Positions 8,018 to 16,819 of a stretch of DNA of 64,000 nucleotides are shown here, piece after piece. The stretch is from Lautropia sp. Its GTDB lineage: Bacteria; Pseudomonadota; Gammaproteobacteria; Burkholderiales; Burkholderiaceae_E. The notes beneath the pieces are model-generated. The model was not told the DNA's origin and did not search any database. It saw only the letters and a program-made list of their open reading frames with translations. Position 1 is the stretch's first letter. Each line of letters opens with the position of its first letter. Made by a program: the position numbers and the translations under genes. Location: the NCBI GenBank assembly GCA_030527825.1, contig JAUNAC010000001.1, positions 186,001 to 250,000 on the forward strand, read 5' to 3'.

Positions 8018-9604
8018 TCAGTCGCGCTCACCGATTTCCTGCCCACCCGCGGACATTCCGTCACCCAGCAGCACGTAACTGACATCACGAAAGACTTCCA
8101 CCCGCCCCCATTCCTCGATTTCCTGACGCAGAGACTGATCAGTCAATGGATGCTGCTCTGCCCACTCGACGGGCAGCGAGATGATCCAGCCCGCCTCAAT
8201 CGGTCCGGGCAGTGCACGGATACCGACTGGCGTCTGCCGGCCGTCACGCCGACGCTGTAAAATGACTGCCAGCCGCAGACACAGAATCTGCTCCCACTGT
8301 TCCATGGAGGGTTCCAGCGCCTTCACTTTCTTTAGACTGCCGCTCTGGCCCAGAACAAACAGCGCGAGCTCCTGCTGCTCCATGGCGGAAAAGCCGGGCA
8401 GATCGGCATTGGCCACGATATAGGCACCGTGCCGATGCGCATTATCATGGGCAATAAAGGAGCCAATTTCCCGGATACGGGCTGCCCAGACCAGGCTGTC
8501 AGGCGTCTCCACATCCGCGTCAGCAGACGTTCCATCCACCGCCTGTCGCGATGACCGCAGATCCTTGAGCAGCGTACATGCCTGTTCGGCCACCTGCCGG
8601 CCATGGTGATCATCCATCCGATAGCGTTCCACCAGATGGCTGATGGTGATCTCCCGCTGATCAGACCCTGACTCACGACCCAGCAAATCGTAGAGAATGC
8701 CTTCACGCAGCGCCGAGTCGCAGTAACCCATCTCGGCAATGCCGAACTCGTCAAACACCGCCTGCATGGCCGCCAGCCCCCCCGCGATGACCGGCTGACG
8801 ATCCAGGCGCAGGCCCGGCAGGTGTGCCAGCGCGTCAACATGACCCGCGTCGACACACAGGTCTTCCAGCTTCGATAGCCCTTCCCTGGTAATGGCGGTA
8901 TGACCCCAATTGGCACCGACCAGCGCCAGGAGCGCCTTGGCCGTGCCAGACGTCCCCACAGCATACTGCCAACCCAGGCGCTGGAAACTGCGGACATGGG
9001 CCGCCAGCTGCTCACCGCAGTGCAGACGCGCCTTGCGCATGGCCGCCCGGGTCAGGCGTCCGCTGCCAAAAAACTGCTGCGTCAGCGCCACACAGCCCAT
9101 CTGCAGCGATTCGCGCCGTCTGGGCTCATCGTCGATCCCGATGATGCATTCCGTGGAGCCACCGCCAATGTCCACCACCAGCCGCAACTGATGATCCAGC
9201 GGCAGGCTGTGTGCAGCGCCCACATAGATCAGCCGGGCCTCCTCCCGCCCGGCCACTACCTCAATCGGATGCCCAAGCACAGCACTGGCCTCTTTCAGAA
9301 AAGGGCCAATGTTGCTGGCTACCCGAAAGGTATTGGTGGCTACCGCCCGGAACGCCTCCAGCGTCAGCCCCTCCAGACGTTCGGCAAACCGGCCCAGCGC
9401 CAGAAGCGCCCGCTGGCGGGCCTCCTCGGACAGCTCGAACTGTCGATCCAGCCCTGCCCCCAGTCTCACAGGCTCCTTGATCTGATCCAGAATACGCAGC
9501 TGGGGGCCCGCAGAGGAAGGATCAATCTCGGCCAGCAGCAGACGGAAACTGTTGGACCCCAGGTCAACAGCCGCCAGGGGCCGTCGCGGCAGGGAAGCGC
9601 TCAT
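8018..9604 (-). CDS. ppx: Exopolyphosphatase / guanosine pentaphosphate phosphatase
   Basis: Ppx/GppA family. The actin-like ATPase fold is shown by VDLGSNSFRLLLAEI near the N-terminus and VDIGGGSTECIIG at ~150, with a C-terminal HD-like region (HLVERYRMDDHHGRQVAEQA and FIAHDNAHRHGAYIVANADL). It removes terminal phosphate from polyphosphate and may act on pppGpp. The start is taken at 9604 (MSASLPRRPLAAVDLGSNS); the frame stays open to 9715 but the extra residues are not family-like. It is divergent from ppk1 at 9823, so synthesis and degradation of polyphosphate share a 218-bp promoter region. Confidence 0.9.
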   Translation of the reverse strand: MSASLPRRPLAAVDLGSNSFRLLLAEIDPSSAGPQLRILDQIKEPVRLGAGLDRQFELSEEARQRALLALGRFAERLEGLTLEAFRAVATNTFRVASNIGPFLKEASAVLGHPIEVVAGREEARLIYVGAAHSLPLDHQLRLVVDIGGGSTECIIGIDDEPRRRESLQMGCVALTQQFFGSGRLTRAAMRKARLHCGEQLAAHVRSFQRLGWQYAVGTSGTAKALLALVGANWGHTAITREGLSKLEDLCVDAGHVDALAHLPGLRLDRQPVIAGGLAAMQAVFDEFGIAEMGYCDSALREGILYDLLGRESGSDQREITISHLVERYRMDDHHGRQVAEQACTLLKDLRSSRQAVDGTSADADVETPDSLVWAARIREIGSFIAHDNAHRHGAYIVANADLPGFSAMEQQELALFVLGQSGSLKKVKALEPSMEQWEQILCLRLAVILQRRRDGRQTPVGIRALPGPIEAGWIISLPVEWAEQHPLTDQSLRQEIEEWGRVEVFRDVSYVLLGDGMSAGGQEIGERD

Positions 9605-9822
9605 CAGGTCATCTCGAAATTGCGTCGCCTCGAATTCTGCAACAAAACCGCCCCCCAGGACACCGATGCCCGACAGGCGCTTGGCGTTTTGAATGCCATA
9701 TGGCGACCGATTCATATCCCTGATCCACAGGACTGCCCCCTGCTCCAGCTACCACAACTGAGTGCCTACTGTGCCAGATACACCGACAGGCGCTACACTG
9801 ATGGCCTGCCGAGGATTTTCGC

Positions 9823-11886
9823 GTGAATGACACCACTGTCTCCCCCTTGCCACCACCCATCGACCGAGAGCAGGGCATCATTGCCTTCAACCGCCGGGTA
9901 CTGGCCCTGGCAGAGTCCGAAAACGCGCCCCTGCTGGAGCGGCTGCGCTACATCACCATCGTAGCCAGCAATCTGGACGAACTGTTTGAAATCCGCGTAG
10001 CCGAGCTGAAAGAAATTGCGAGCAGTACGACCCCCCTGGCCGCCTGCGCGCGCAACAGCATTGCCAGCCTGGCTGCCAGTACACGGGAACTGGTCGACCG
10101 ACAGTACCGGATACTGGGCGACACGCTGCTTCCTGCGCTGCAAAAAGAAGGTGTCCAGATCTTTTTCCCTCCAGACTGGAACGACGGTCTGCGCGATTGG
10201 GCCCACCGCATATTCATGAGCGAAATCGAGCCGCTCCTCACCCCAATAGCGCTCGATCCTGCTCACCCATTCCCCCGCATCTCCAGCAAAACCCTCAATT
10301 TTGCTGTCGAACTGGACGGGCGGGATGCCTTTGGGCGCCGCCCGAGCCTGGCCATTGTGCAGGCACCTCGCGTACTCCCCATCGCGTTCAAGGTACCGCC
10401 GGATGTCGCGGGCGTACCGCACGGCATTTTGCTGCTGTCATCCATCATCAAGGGCTTCATGGCAGAGCTGTTTCCCGGGCTGACCGTACGGACACAATGC
10501 TCCTTTCGCCTGACCCGCAACAGCGACCTGTTCGTCGACGAAGAAGAGATGACCAACCTGCGCAGCGCTCTGAGCGACGAACTGGGTCAGCGCCCCTGGG
10601 GCCACGGTGTGCGCCTGGAAATGTCTATTGACACCAGTCCTGCCGTTGCTGAACGCCTACGCAAGGAATTCGACCTGAACGAAGATGATTGCTACTGGGT
10701 CAACGGCTCGGTCAATCTCGGACGCTATGCCAAGATCATCGAGCTGGCCGAGCGCCCGGATCTGCTCTTTCCACCTTTCACCCCCAGTCAGCCAGCCGCC
10801 CTGCAGAAAAAGGATCTGTTCAGTGTCATCGCAGCCAACGATGTCCTGCTGCATCACCCCTACGAATCCTTCCACCCGGTCATGGATTTCCTGCGCAGCG
10901 CCGCCCGTGATCCGCAGGTTGTCTCCATCAAGCAGACCATCTACCGCACAGGCGCAGACTCCGTCCTCATGGAATCGCTGATGGAAGCTGCCCGGGCCGG
11001 CAAGGAAGTGACTGTCGTCCTGGAATTGATGGCACGATTTGACGAAGAAACCAACATCAACTGGGCTGCCAAGCTCGAAGAAGTCGGCGTACACGTTGTC
11101 TACGGTGTCGTCGGACACAAGACCCATGCCAAACTGGCCCTGGTGCTGCGCCGCGAGGCAGATGGCCTGCGCCGCTATGCTCACCTCGGGACCGGCAACT
11201 ACCACCCGCGCACCGCGCGGCTCTATGAAGACTTCGGACTCTTTACTGCCGATGAAGAAATCTGCAGCGATGTCCACGAAGTTTTCCGGCGACTGACGGG
11301 ACTGGGCACTGCCGGCGGCCTCAAGGCCCTGCTGCAGGCCCCTTTCCGGCTGCACGGAACCCTGCTGCAGGCTATCCAGCGCGAAACCGAAGCCGCCCAG
11401 GCCGGTCGCAAGGCCCGCATCATTGCAAAAATGAATGCCCTTCTGGAAGAGCGCATCATCGAAGCACTCTACGAAGCCAGCCAGGCCGGTGTACAGATCG
11501 ACCTTATCGTACGTGGCGTCTGCGCCCTGCGTCCTGGCCTCCCCGGCCTGTCCGACAACATTCGGGTCACGTCCGTCGTTGGGCGTTTTCTGGAGCACAG
11601 TCGCATCTACTACTTCTGGGCTGACGGCAAGGAGCGCCTGTGGCTGGCATCGGCTGACTGGATGGAACGCAACTTCTTCCGCCGGGTCGAAGTAGCCTTT
11701 CCCTTGCGCGACACGCCCCTGAAGCGCCGCGTTATCGAAGAAGGTCTGCTGAACTACCTCCAGCCCGATACCGCGGCCTGGCAAATGGACAGCGAAGGCG
11801 ACTATCACCTGTGCGGCGAACTGCTCTCCCCCGAGCACGATGCTCAGCAGCGACTCCTGAAAAAACTGGTCAGCCCGGGCAATTGA
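9823..11886 (+). CDS. ppk1: Polyphosphate kinase 1
   Basis: 687 residues, full length for PPK1, which reversibly polymerises the gamma-phosphate of ATP into polyphosphate at the membrane. It begins with GTG at 9823, preceded by GAGG. N-terminal domain: RVLALAESENAPLLERLRY and SNLDELFEIRV. The kinase lobes hold HHPYESFHPVMDFL, VVGHKTHAKLALVLRR with the histidine of the phospho-intermediate, and HLGTGNYHPRTARLYED. The C-terminal phospholipase-D-like half has RGVCALRPGLPGLSDNI and FLEHSRIYYF. Its partner ppx is divergent. Confidence 0.95.
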   Translation: MNDTTVSPLPPPIDREQGIIAFNRRVLALAESENAPLLERLRYITIVASNLDELFEIRVAELKEIASSTTPLAACARNSIASLAASTRELVDRQYRILGDTLLPALQKEGVQIFFPPDWNDGLRDWAHRIFMSEIEPLLTPIALDPAHPFPRISSKTLNFAVELDGRDAFGRRPSLAIVQAPRVLPIAFKVPPDVAGVPHGILLLSSIIKGFMAELFPGLTVRTQCSFRLTRNSDLFVDEEEMTNLRSALSDELGQRPWGHGVRLEMSIDTSPAVAERLRKEFDLNEDDCYWVNGSVNLGRYAKIIELAERPDLLFPPFTPSQPAALQKKDLFSVIAANDVLLHHPYESFHPVMDFLRSAARDPQVVSIKQTIYRTGADSVLMESLMEAARAGKEVTVVLELMARFDEETNINWAAKLEEVGVHVVYGVVGHKTHAKLALVLRREADGLRRYAHLGTGNYHPRTARLYEDFGLFTADEEICSDVHEVFRRLTGLGTAGGLKALLQAPFRLHGTLLQAIQRETEAAQAGRKARIIAKMNALLEERIIEALYEASQAGVQIDLIVRGVCALRPGLPGLSDNIRVTSVVGRFLEHSRIYYFWADGKERLWLASADWMERNFFRRVEVAFPLRDTPLKRRVIEEGLLNYLQPDTAAWQMDSEGDYHLCGELLSPEHDAQQRLLKKLVSPGN

Positions 11887-11989
11887 GGCACCTCTCACGG
11901 GTATCCCCCAGAATTTCTCCTTTTGTCGATGCGGATTTTGGATAGCATAGGGGAAAGACACATAAACCATTTTCCAGGAGACTATCCCC

Positions 11990-13450
11990 ATGGAACTGAA
12001 GGATCCAGACCTTCTGCAGACTCATTGCCTGATCAATGGCCACTGGCTGACGGCAGACAGTGGACAGACACTGGCCGTCACGAACCCGGCCACTGGCCAG
12101 GTCATCGCCCAGATTCCCGATATGGGCGCTGCCGAAACCCGTCGCGCCATTGAAGCCGCCGAAGCTGCACTGCCGGGCTGGCAGGCCAAAACGGCCCGTG
12201 AACGGGCAAGCATCCTGCGTCGCTGGTTCGAACTGATTCTTGGAAACCTGGACGACCTGGCCACCATCCTCAGCTCCGAACAAGGCAAACCGCTGGCCGA
12301 GGCCAAAGGCGAAATACGCTACGGCGCCAGCTATTTCGAATGGTTTGCCGAAGAAGCCAAGCGTCTCTATGGCGATATTGTTCCGGCCGGTAACCGTGAT
12401 CAGCGCATTCTCGTCATCAAGCAGCCCATTGGCGTCTGTGCTGCCATCACCCCCTGGAATTTCCCCAATGCCATGATCACCCGCAAAGCCGCCCCCGCGT
12501 TGGCCGCCGGGTGCAGCTTCATCATCCGCCCCGCCTCCCAGACCCCATTGTCTGCACTGGCACTCGGTGTCCTGGCCGAACGTGCGGGCGTACCCCCTGG
12601 CGTATTCAACATCATCACCGGTAGCCCCCGTCCCATTGGAGAAGAGCTCACCCACAACCCCATCGTCCGGAAATTTTCCTTCACCGGCTCCACGGAAGTC
12701 GGACGTCTGCTGCTGGCCCAATGTGCCAGCACCGTCAAAAAAGTTTCCATGGAACTGGGTGGCAATGCCCCGTTCATCGTGTTTGATGATGCCGATCTGG
12801 ATGCTGCCGTCGACGGTGCCATGGCCAGCAAATTCCGCAATGCCGGCCAGACCTGCGTGTGCGCCAACCGGCTGTACGTGCAGGCCGGCATCCACGACCG
12901 CTTCGTCGACAAACTGCGTGACGCGATGGCTCGCGAACTGACCGTTGGCAATGGCCTGGAGGCGGATGTTACCGTCGGCCCGCTCATCGACAGCCAGGCC
13001 GTTGCCAAAGTCAGCGAGCACATTGCCGACGCCATCGCCCATGGTGCAACCCTCGTCACTGGCGGCCACCCTCATTCCCTGGGAGGACTCTTTTTCGAGC
13101 CCACCCTGGTCAGCCATGTCACCCAGAAAGCGCGAGTTGCGCGGGAGGAAACCTTCGGCCCGCTAGCACCTGTCTTTCGCTTTGATACCGAAGATGAAGT
13201 GATCCGCTGGGCAAACGACACCGAATTCGGCCTGGCCGCCTACTTTTATACCCGAGACCTCGCCCGCAGCCTGCGCGTTGCCGAAGCCCTGGATTACGGC
13301 ATGGTCGCCATCAACAGTGGCATCCTGTCCAACGAAGCGGCCCCCTTTGGTGGCGTCAAGCAGTCCGGTCTAGGGCGCGAAGGCTCCAGATACGGCATCG
13401 AGGATTACGTCGAAATCAAATACCTGCTGCTTGGCGGTATCAACAGCTGA
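11990..13450 (+). CDS. gabD: NAD(P)-dependent aldehyde dehydrogenase, GabD (succinate-semialdehyde dehydrogenase) type
   Basis: 486 residues. Typical ALDH landmarks: PIGVCAAITPWNFPNAMI (cofactor loop), FTGSTEVGRLL, the general-base motif MELGGNAPFIVFDDADLD, and the nucleophile in RNAGQTCVCANRLYV. Overall it resembles succinate-semialdehyde dehydrogenases (GabD), which feed succinate to the TCA cycle; 2-oxoglutarate-semialdehyde or glutarate-semialdehyde dehydrogenases are close alternatives. AGGAG lies 9 bp before the ATG. It is the first of three tightly spaced genes (next start 33 bp away), so the aldehyde probably arises from the amino-acid oxidation carried out by its neighbours. Confidence 0.85.
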   Translation: MELKDPDLLQTHCLINGHWLTADSGQTLAVTNPATGQVIAQIPDMGAAETRRAIEAAEAALPGWQAKTARERASILRRWFELILGNLDDLATILSSEQGKPLAEAKGEIRYGASYFEWFAEEAKRLYGDIVPAGNRDQRILVIKQPIGVCAAITPWNFPNAMITRKAAPALAAGCSFIIRPASQTPLSALALGVLAERAGVPPGVFNIITGSPRPIGEELTHNPIVRKFSFTGSTEVGRLLLAQCASTVKKVSMELGGNAPFIVFDDADLDAAVDGAMASKFRNAGQTCVCANRLYVQAGIHDRFVDKLRDAMARELTVGNGLEADVTVGPLIDSQAVAKVSEHIADAIAHGATLVTGGHPHSLGGLFFEPTLVSHVTQKARVAREETFGPLAPVFRFDTEDEVIRWANDTEFGLAAYFYTRDLARSLRVAEALDYGMVAINSGILSNEAAPFGGVKQSGLGREGSRYGIEDYVEIKYLLLGGINS

Positions 13451-13483
13451 CGACGCATCCAGTCCTTCCAGACCGTTCCACCC

Positions 13484-14758
13484 ATGTCTCGCCCTCACCA
13501 CCACAACGTCGATGTCCTCGTTCTGGGCGCCGGCATCATAGGCGTCAGCACGGCCCTGGCGCTGCAGGCACAGGGCAAGCGGGTCTGCCTGATTGACCAG
13601 AGCAACCCCGGAGAGGGCACCAGTTTCGGTAACGCCGGCCTCATCGAGCGGGCCAGCCTGGTGCCTTATGCCTTCCCGCGCCATCCCGGTGATCTGCTAC
13701 GCTACCTCGGCAACCGGCACAGCGCCCTGCGCATGCAGTGGCGAGCCCTGCCGTGGTACGCCACCTGGTTATGGCGATACTGGCGTGAGTCCGCCCCCCG
13801 GCGCCTCGCACGGGCTACCGAAGACATGCGGCCCCTCATCGAACTCTGCCTGGCCGAACACCAGCCCCTGATCAGTGCGGCTGGCCTGCAAGACATCGTC
13901 CGTGAAGGAGGTTGGGTGGAAATCGTCCGTGGAGGACCAGCCTTCACGGCACTCGGCCAGGAAGCCTGCCAAAATGCCCAGCGCTGGGGGCTGAATGCAG
14001 AGGTTCTCCCCATCGACGCCCTGCGCGCCTGCCTGCCCGGACTGCACCCCCCGACCGACATCAGTGGCGGCATTCACTGGCAGGACCCCTGGACCCTACA
14101 TTCCCCCTATCGGCTGGTGAGGGGTTACGCCGACCTGTTTCGCAGCCGGGGGGGGCAATTCCTGCACGCCGACGCCCGTGCCATACAGCCTGCCGACCCT
14201 GGCTGGCGCCTGCCCATCCCCAACCAGCCCGAACAGCGGGCCAGCGATGTCGTACTCGCCCTTGGCGCCGATACCCTGCCACTAGCGGAACAATTCGGCT
14301 ATCACCTGCCCCTGCGCCCCAAACGGGGCTACCACCTTCACTTTCGTATAGATGAAGCCCACCCAGCCCCGTCCTTTCCCATTTGCGATCGCGACGCCGG
14401 ATTCGTTCTGGCAGACATGGAACAAGGCGTCCGCCTGACCACCGGCGTCGAGCTCGCCCTGCCCGATGCCCCGCCCAACGACAGCCAGGCCAGACAGGCC
14501 ACCCGCCTGGCCCGCCAGTTCTGGCCACTGGGCGAAGAAATCGAGGCCCAGCCCTGGATGGGCCGCCGCCCCAGCACTCCCGACATGCGTCCCATCATCG
14601 GTCCCGCGCCGCACCACCGCGGCCTGTGGTTCAACGTGGGTCATGCCCACCACGGCCTGACCCTCGGCCCCGTCAGTGGCCGTCTGCTGGCCGAACTCAT
14701 GACCGGCCAGCAGCCCTTCACCGACCCCTCGCCCTACGCCGTCCAGCGCTTTCTCTGA
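13484..14758 (+). CDS. FAD-dependent D-amino-acid dehydrogenase-like oxidoreductase (DadA family)
   Basis: 424 residues. The N-terminal dinucleotide-binding fold is VDVLVLGAGIIGVSTALAL with the acidic end LIDQSN; TSFGNAGLIE and YLGNRHSALRMQWRALPWYA match DadA/D-hydroxyproline-dehydrogenase-like proteins. The C-terminal FAD contact is MGRRPSTPDMRPIIGPAP followed by NVGHAHHGLTLGPVSGRLLA. It oxidises an amino acid to an imino or oxo acid and passes electrons to the membrane chain. Sandwiched between an aldehyde dehydrogenase and an ornithine-cyclodeaminase homologue (7-bp gap), it fits D-amino-acid or hydroxyproline catabolism. Substrate unknown. Confidence 0.85.
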   Translation: MSRPHHHNVDVLVLGAGIIGVSTALALQAQGKRVCLIDQSNPGEGTSFGNAGLIERASLVPYAFPRHPGDLLRYLGNRHSALRMQWRALPWYATWLWRYWRESAPRRLARATEDMRPLIELCLAEHQPLISAAGLQDIVREGGWVEIVRGGPAFTALGQEACQNAQRWGLNAEVLPIDALRACLPGLHPPTDISGGIHWQDPWTLHSPYRLVRGYADLFRSRGGQFLHADARAIQPADPGWRLPIPNQPEQRASDVVLALGADTLPLAEQFGYHLPLRPKRGYHLHFRIDEAHPAPSFPICDRDAGFVLADMEQGVRLTTGVELALPDAPPNDSQARQATRLARQFWPLGEEIEAQPWMGRRPSTPDMRPIIGPAPHHRGLWFNVGHAHHGLTLGPVSGRLLAELMTGQQPFTDPSPYAVQRFL

Positions 14759-14765
14759 CCAGCCC

Positions 14766-15713
14766 ATGAAACACTTCGACGCAGGGCAATGCCACCGCGC
14801 CTTGCCCTTCCGTACCCTCATCCCCGCCCTGAAAGAATCATTCATCCGCGGTGCCAGCGTCCCCCTGCGACACACCCATACCATCACCAGCCAAGGCATC
14901 CAGGGCACCACCCTCATCATGCCCGCCTGGAATGACGAAGACTACCTCGGCATCAAAACCATCAACATCTACCCCCAGAACAGCACCCAGGGCCTGCCCG
15001 GCCTGCACGCCACCTATCTGCTGTACAGCGCCACCACCGGCGTCCCCCTCGCCCTCATGGACGGCGACGCCCTCACCGCCCGGCGCACCGCTGCCGCCGC
15101 TGCGCTGGGCGCCGACTTCCTCGCCCGCCGCGACGCCCAGCGACTGCTCATCGTCGGTGCCGGCCGCATCGCCCAACTCGTCCCAGCCGCCATGCAGGCC
15201 GTACGCGACATCCGGCACATCGACATCTGGAATCCGCGCCCCGTCCGAGCCGCCGTCCTCGCCGAAACCCTGCGTCATCAGGGCCTGAACGCCCAGCCAC
15301 TGCCGGGAGGACTGCCCGCCCTCGAAGCAGCCGCCCGCCAGGCCGACATCATCAGCTGCGCCACCCTGTCGGAAACCCCGCTCATCCAGGGCGACTGGCT
15401 CCGCCCCGGCACCCACCTCGACCTGATCGGCAGCTTCAAACCCAACATGACCGAAGCCAGCCCCGACTGCTTCATCGGCAACCAGATCTTCGTCGACACC
15501 GACGAAGCCGCCACCAAGGCCGGCGACCTCCTCAACGCCCTGGCCACCGGTCAGATCACCCCCCAGCACATCCTGGCCACCCTCAGCACCCTCTGCCGCA
15601 ACCAGCACCCCGGGCGCACCAATGACCAGGACATCACGATCTTCAAAGCGGTCGGCAACGCCCTGGAAGACCTGAGCGCCGCCATCCTCGTCTACCGGCA
15701 CGCCACAACCTGA
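14766..15713 (+). CDS. Ornithine cyclodeaminase / mu-crystallin family protein
   Basis: 315 residues, family length. The substrate loop is GIKTINIYPQNSTQGLPGLH, followed by DGDALTARRTAAAAALGADF and the Rossmann motif LLIVGAGRIAQLVPAAMQAV; DIISCATLSETPLIQGDWLR and HLDLIGSFKPNMTEA close the NAD(P) domain. Members are ornithine cyclodeaminases, ketimine/pyrroline-2-carboxylate reductases or related NAD(P) enzymes. Beside a D-amino-acid dehydrogenase, a pyrroline-2-carboxylate or imine reductase is a sensible guess. Codon use is strikingly C-rich at third positions. It is last in the operon. Confidence 0.85.
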   Translation: MKHFDAGQCHRALPFRTLIPALKESFIRGASVPLRHTHTITSQGIQGTTLIMPAWNDEDYLGIKTINIYPQNSTQGLPGLHATYLLYSATTGVPLALMDGDALTARRTAAAAALGADFLARRDAQRLLIVGAGRIAQLVPAAMQAVRDIRHIDIWNPRPVRAAVLAETLRHQGLNAQPLPGGLPALEAAARQADIISCATLSETPLIQGDWLRPGTHLDLIGSFKPNMTEASPDCFIGNQIFVDTDEAATKAGDLLNALATGQITPQHILATLSTLCRNQHPGRTNDQDITIFKAVGNALEDLSAAILVYRHATT

Positions 15714-15787
15714 TGCCGCGCCGGTGCCGAACCACCCGGCGACCCCTTCCGCACTGACTTTCTTCATCGTGTCATCAGCACGGTTCA

Positions 15788-16774
15788 TCAACCCCCTGAA
15801 AACAGGGCGATCCTTTCAAACATCCTTTCATAATTTTCATAAAAACCCGGGGCACTGACCTGATTTTTCTTGCCACGATCACAAAGGCACTTACAAACAA
15901 ACAACAGATCCTGGACATTCCCATGCAGGGTCATGATTTTTCTGGCCAGCACCTTTCTGGCAAACATGCGCTTCATGAGAGACGCAGAAATGAAAGTCAG
16001 CAACTTATAGGGCAATAGCTCATCCCTGCAGTTTTTGAGGTTGACGCCCCGGCTGGCGACAATTCCAGAAGTTTCGCGGATGGTTTTGACCGCCTCCTTC
16101 AAACAGGGCACAGAATCCATGAACCTTTCGGCCGCCGCAGTGGTGTCCCGAACATCACCAGTCCTTCCCATCACGGAAATGACGCCCGCATTGATGGCCA
16201 TATGCAGCCAGATCCATTCCAGCATGTCATAGGGTCGCTCCAGCTTAATTTGGCAATCCCCAAAAAGCCACGCCAACTCCCGATAGCTGGAAATCTCTGC
16301 CTTTTCTTCCCTTTCCAGTACAAAATGGTCAAAGAGACAGCACGACAGCTTATTTCCCGAGACATTACCCCCAGCAACGGGGTAGCCCAAAACATAAGGG
16401 CGCCCTTTCAGCTGTTTTTCCAGACAGGCACGGTCTTCCCAAATGCCACAGGCAAGAAGCAGCGTACCTGAAATGCCATCCGCTTCCAGACCATCAACCA
16501 CAGAAGCAAGCCCACCCGATGGAACGCTGACAAAAACAAAATCATAATGCTTCGCCGAACCATGCTTCACATAATAAGAGTCACTCTGCCACACCCCTTC
16601 TTTCTCAATCCGGCCATCCAGCAAATCCACCTGCAGCTCCCTGACGAACGCCCTTGGACTGCCTCTTCTGAAATAATGCGCCACATCATGACCAGTCTTT
16701 TGAAAGACATAACCATAAATGCTGTCAATCGTCCCAAGCCACCGCGTAACTGCCTTGTTTTCATATAACCACAT
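15788..16774 (-). pseudogene. Degenerate ketopantoate reductase (ApbA/PanE)-family gene, low GC
   Basis: The middle and C-terminus look like ApbA/PanE-type NADP dehydrogenases of the kind common in Firmicutes: IYGYVFQKTGHDVAHYFRRG, YDFVFVSVPSGGLASVV, WLHMAINAGVISVMGR, AVKTIRETSGIVASRGVNL. The N-terminus is wrong: the glycine-rich GxGxxG nucleotide motif should precede SIYGYVF, but here it reads LGTIDSIYG, and upstream codons run into a degenerate CRISPR repeat that supplies the only in-frame ATG (16774). A second ATG at 16764 lies in another frame and reads MKTRQLRGGLG. Base composition is visibly more AT-rich than both flanks. I infer a transferred, decayed gene; an intact enzyme with a divergent N-terminus is possible. 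Confidence 0.6.
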
Positions 16775-16792
16775 CTCCCATTGATAACACTA
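16757..16792 (+). repeat. Degenerate terminal CRISPR repeat
   Basis: Aligned to the array repeat, 20 of 36 positions match, including an 11-base core CACATCTCCCA at 16770-16780, then TGATA after one changed base. It lies one period (63 bp) before the first good repeat, with a 27-bp spacer remnant (16793-16819). Degenerate repeats normally mark the old, leader-distal end of an array. The start of the ketopantoate-reductase-like frame overlaps it. Confidence 0.7.
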
Positions 16793-16819
16793 CCTGACCA
16801 GCGGCTTCCATGCTCTGAT

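Noticed and set aside
10657-11991. 444-residue open frame antisense to ppk1
   Set aside because: Codon-bias shadow of a high-GC gene; ppk1 is full length and unmistakable.
11870-13117. 415-residue open frame antisense to the aldehyde dehydrogenase
   Set aside because: Same shadow effect; no ribosome-binding site or recognisable domain.
14838-15791. 317-residue Gly/Val-rich frame antisense to the ornithine-cyclodeaminase homologue
   Set aside because: Caused by the C-rich third positions of the real gene; composition is unlike any protein family.
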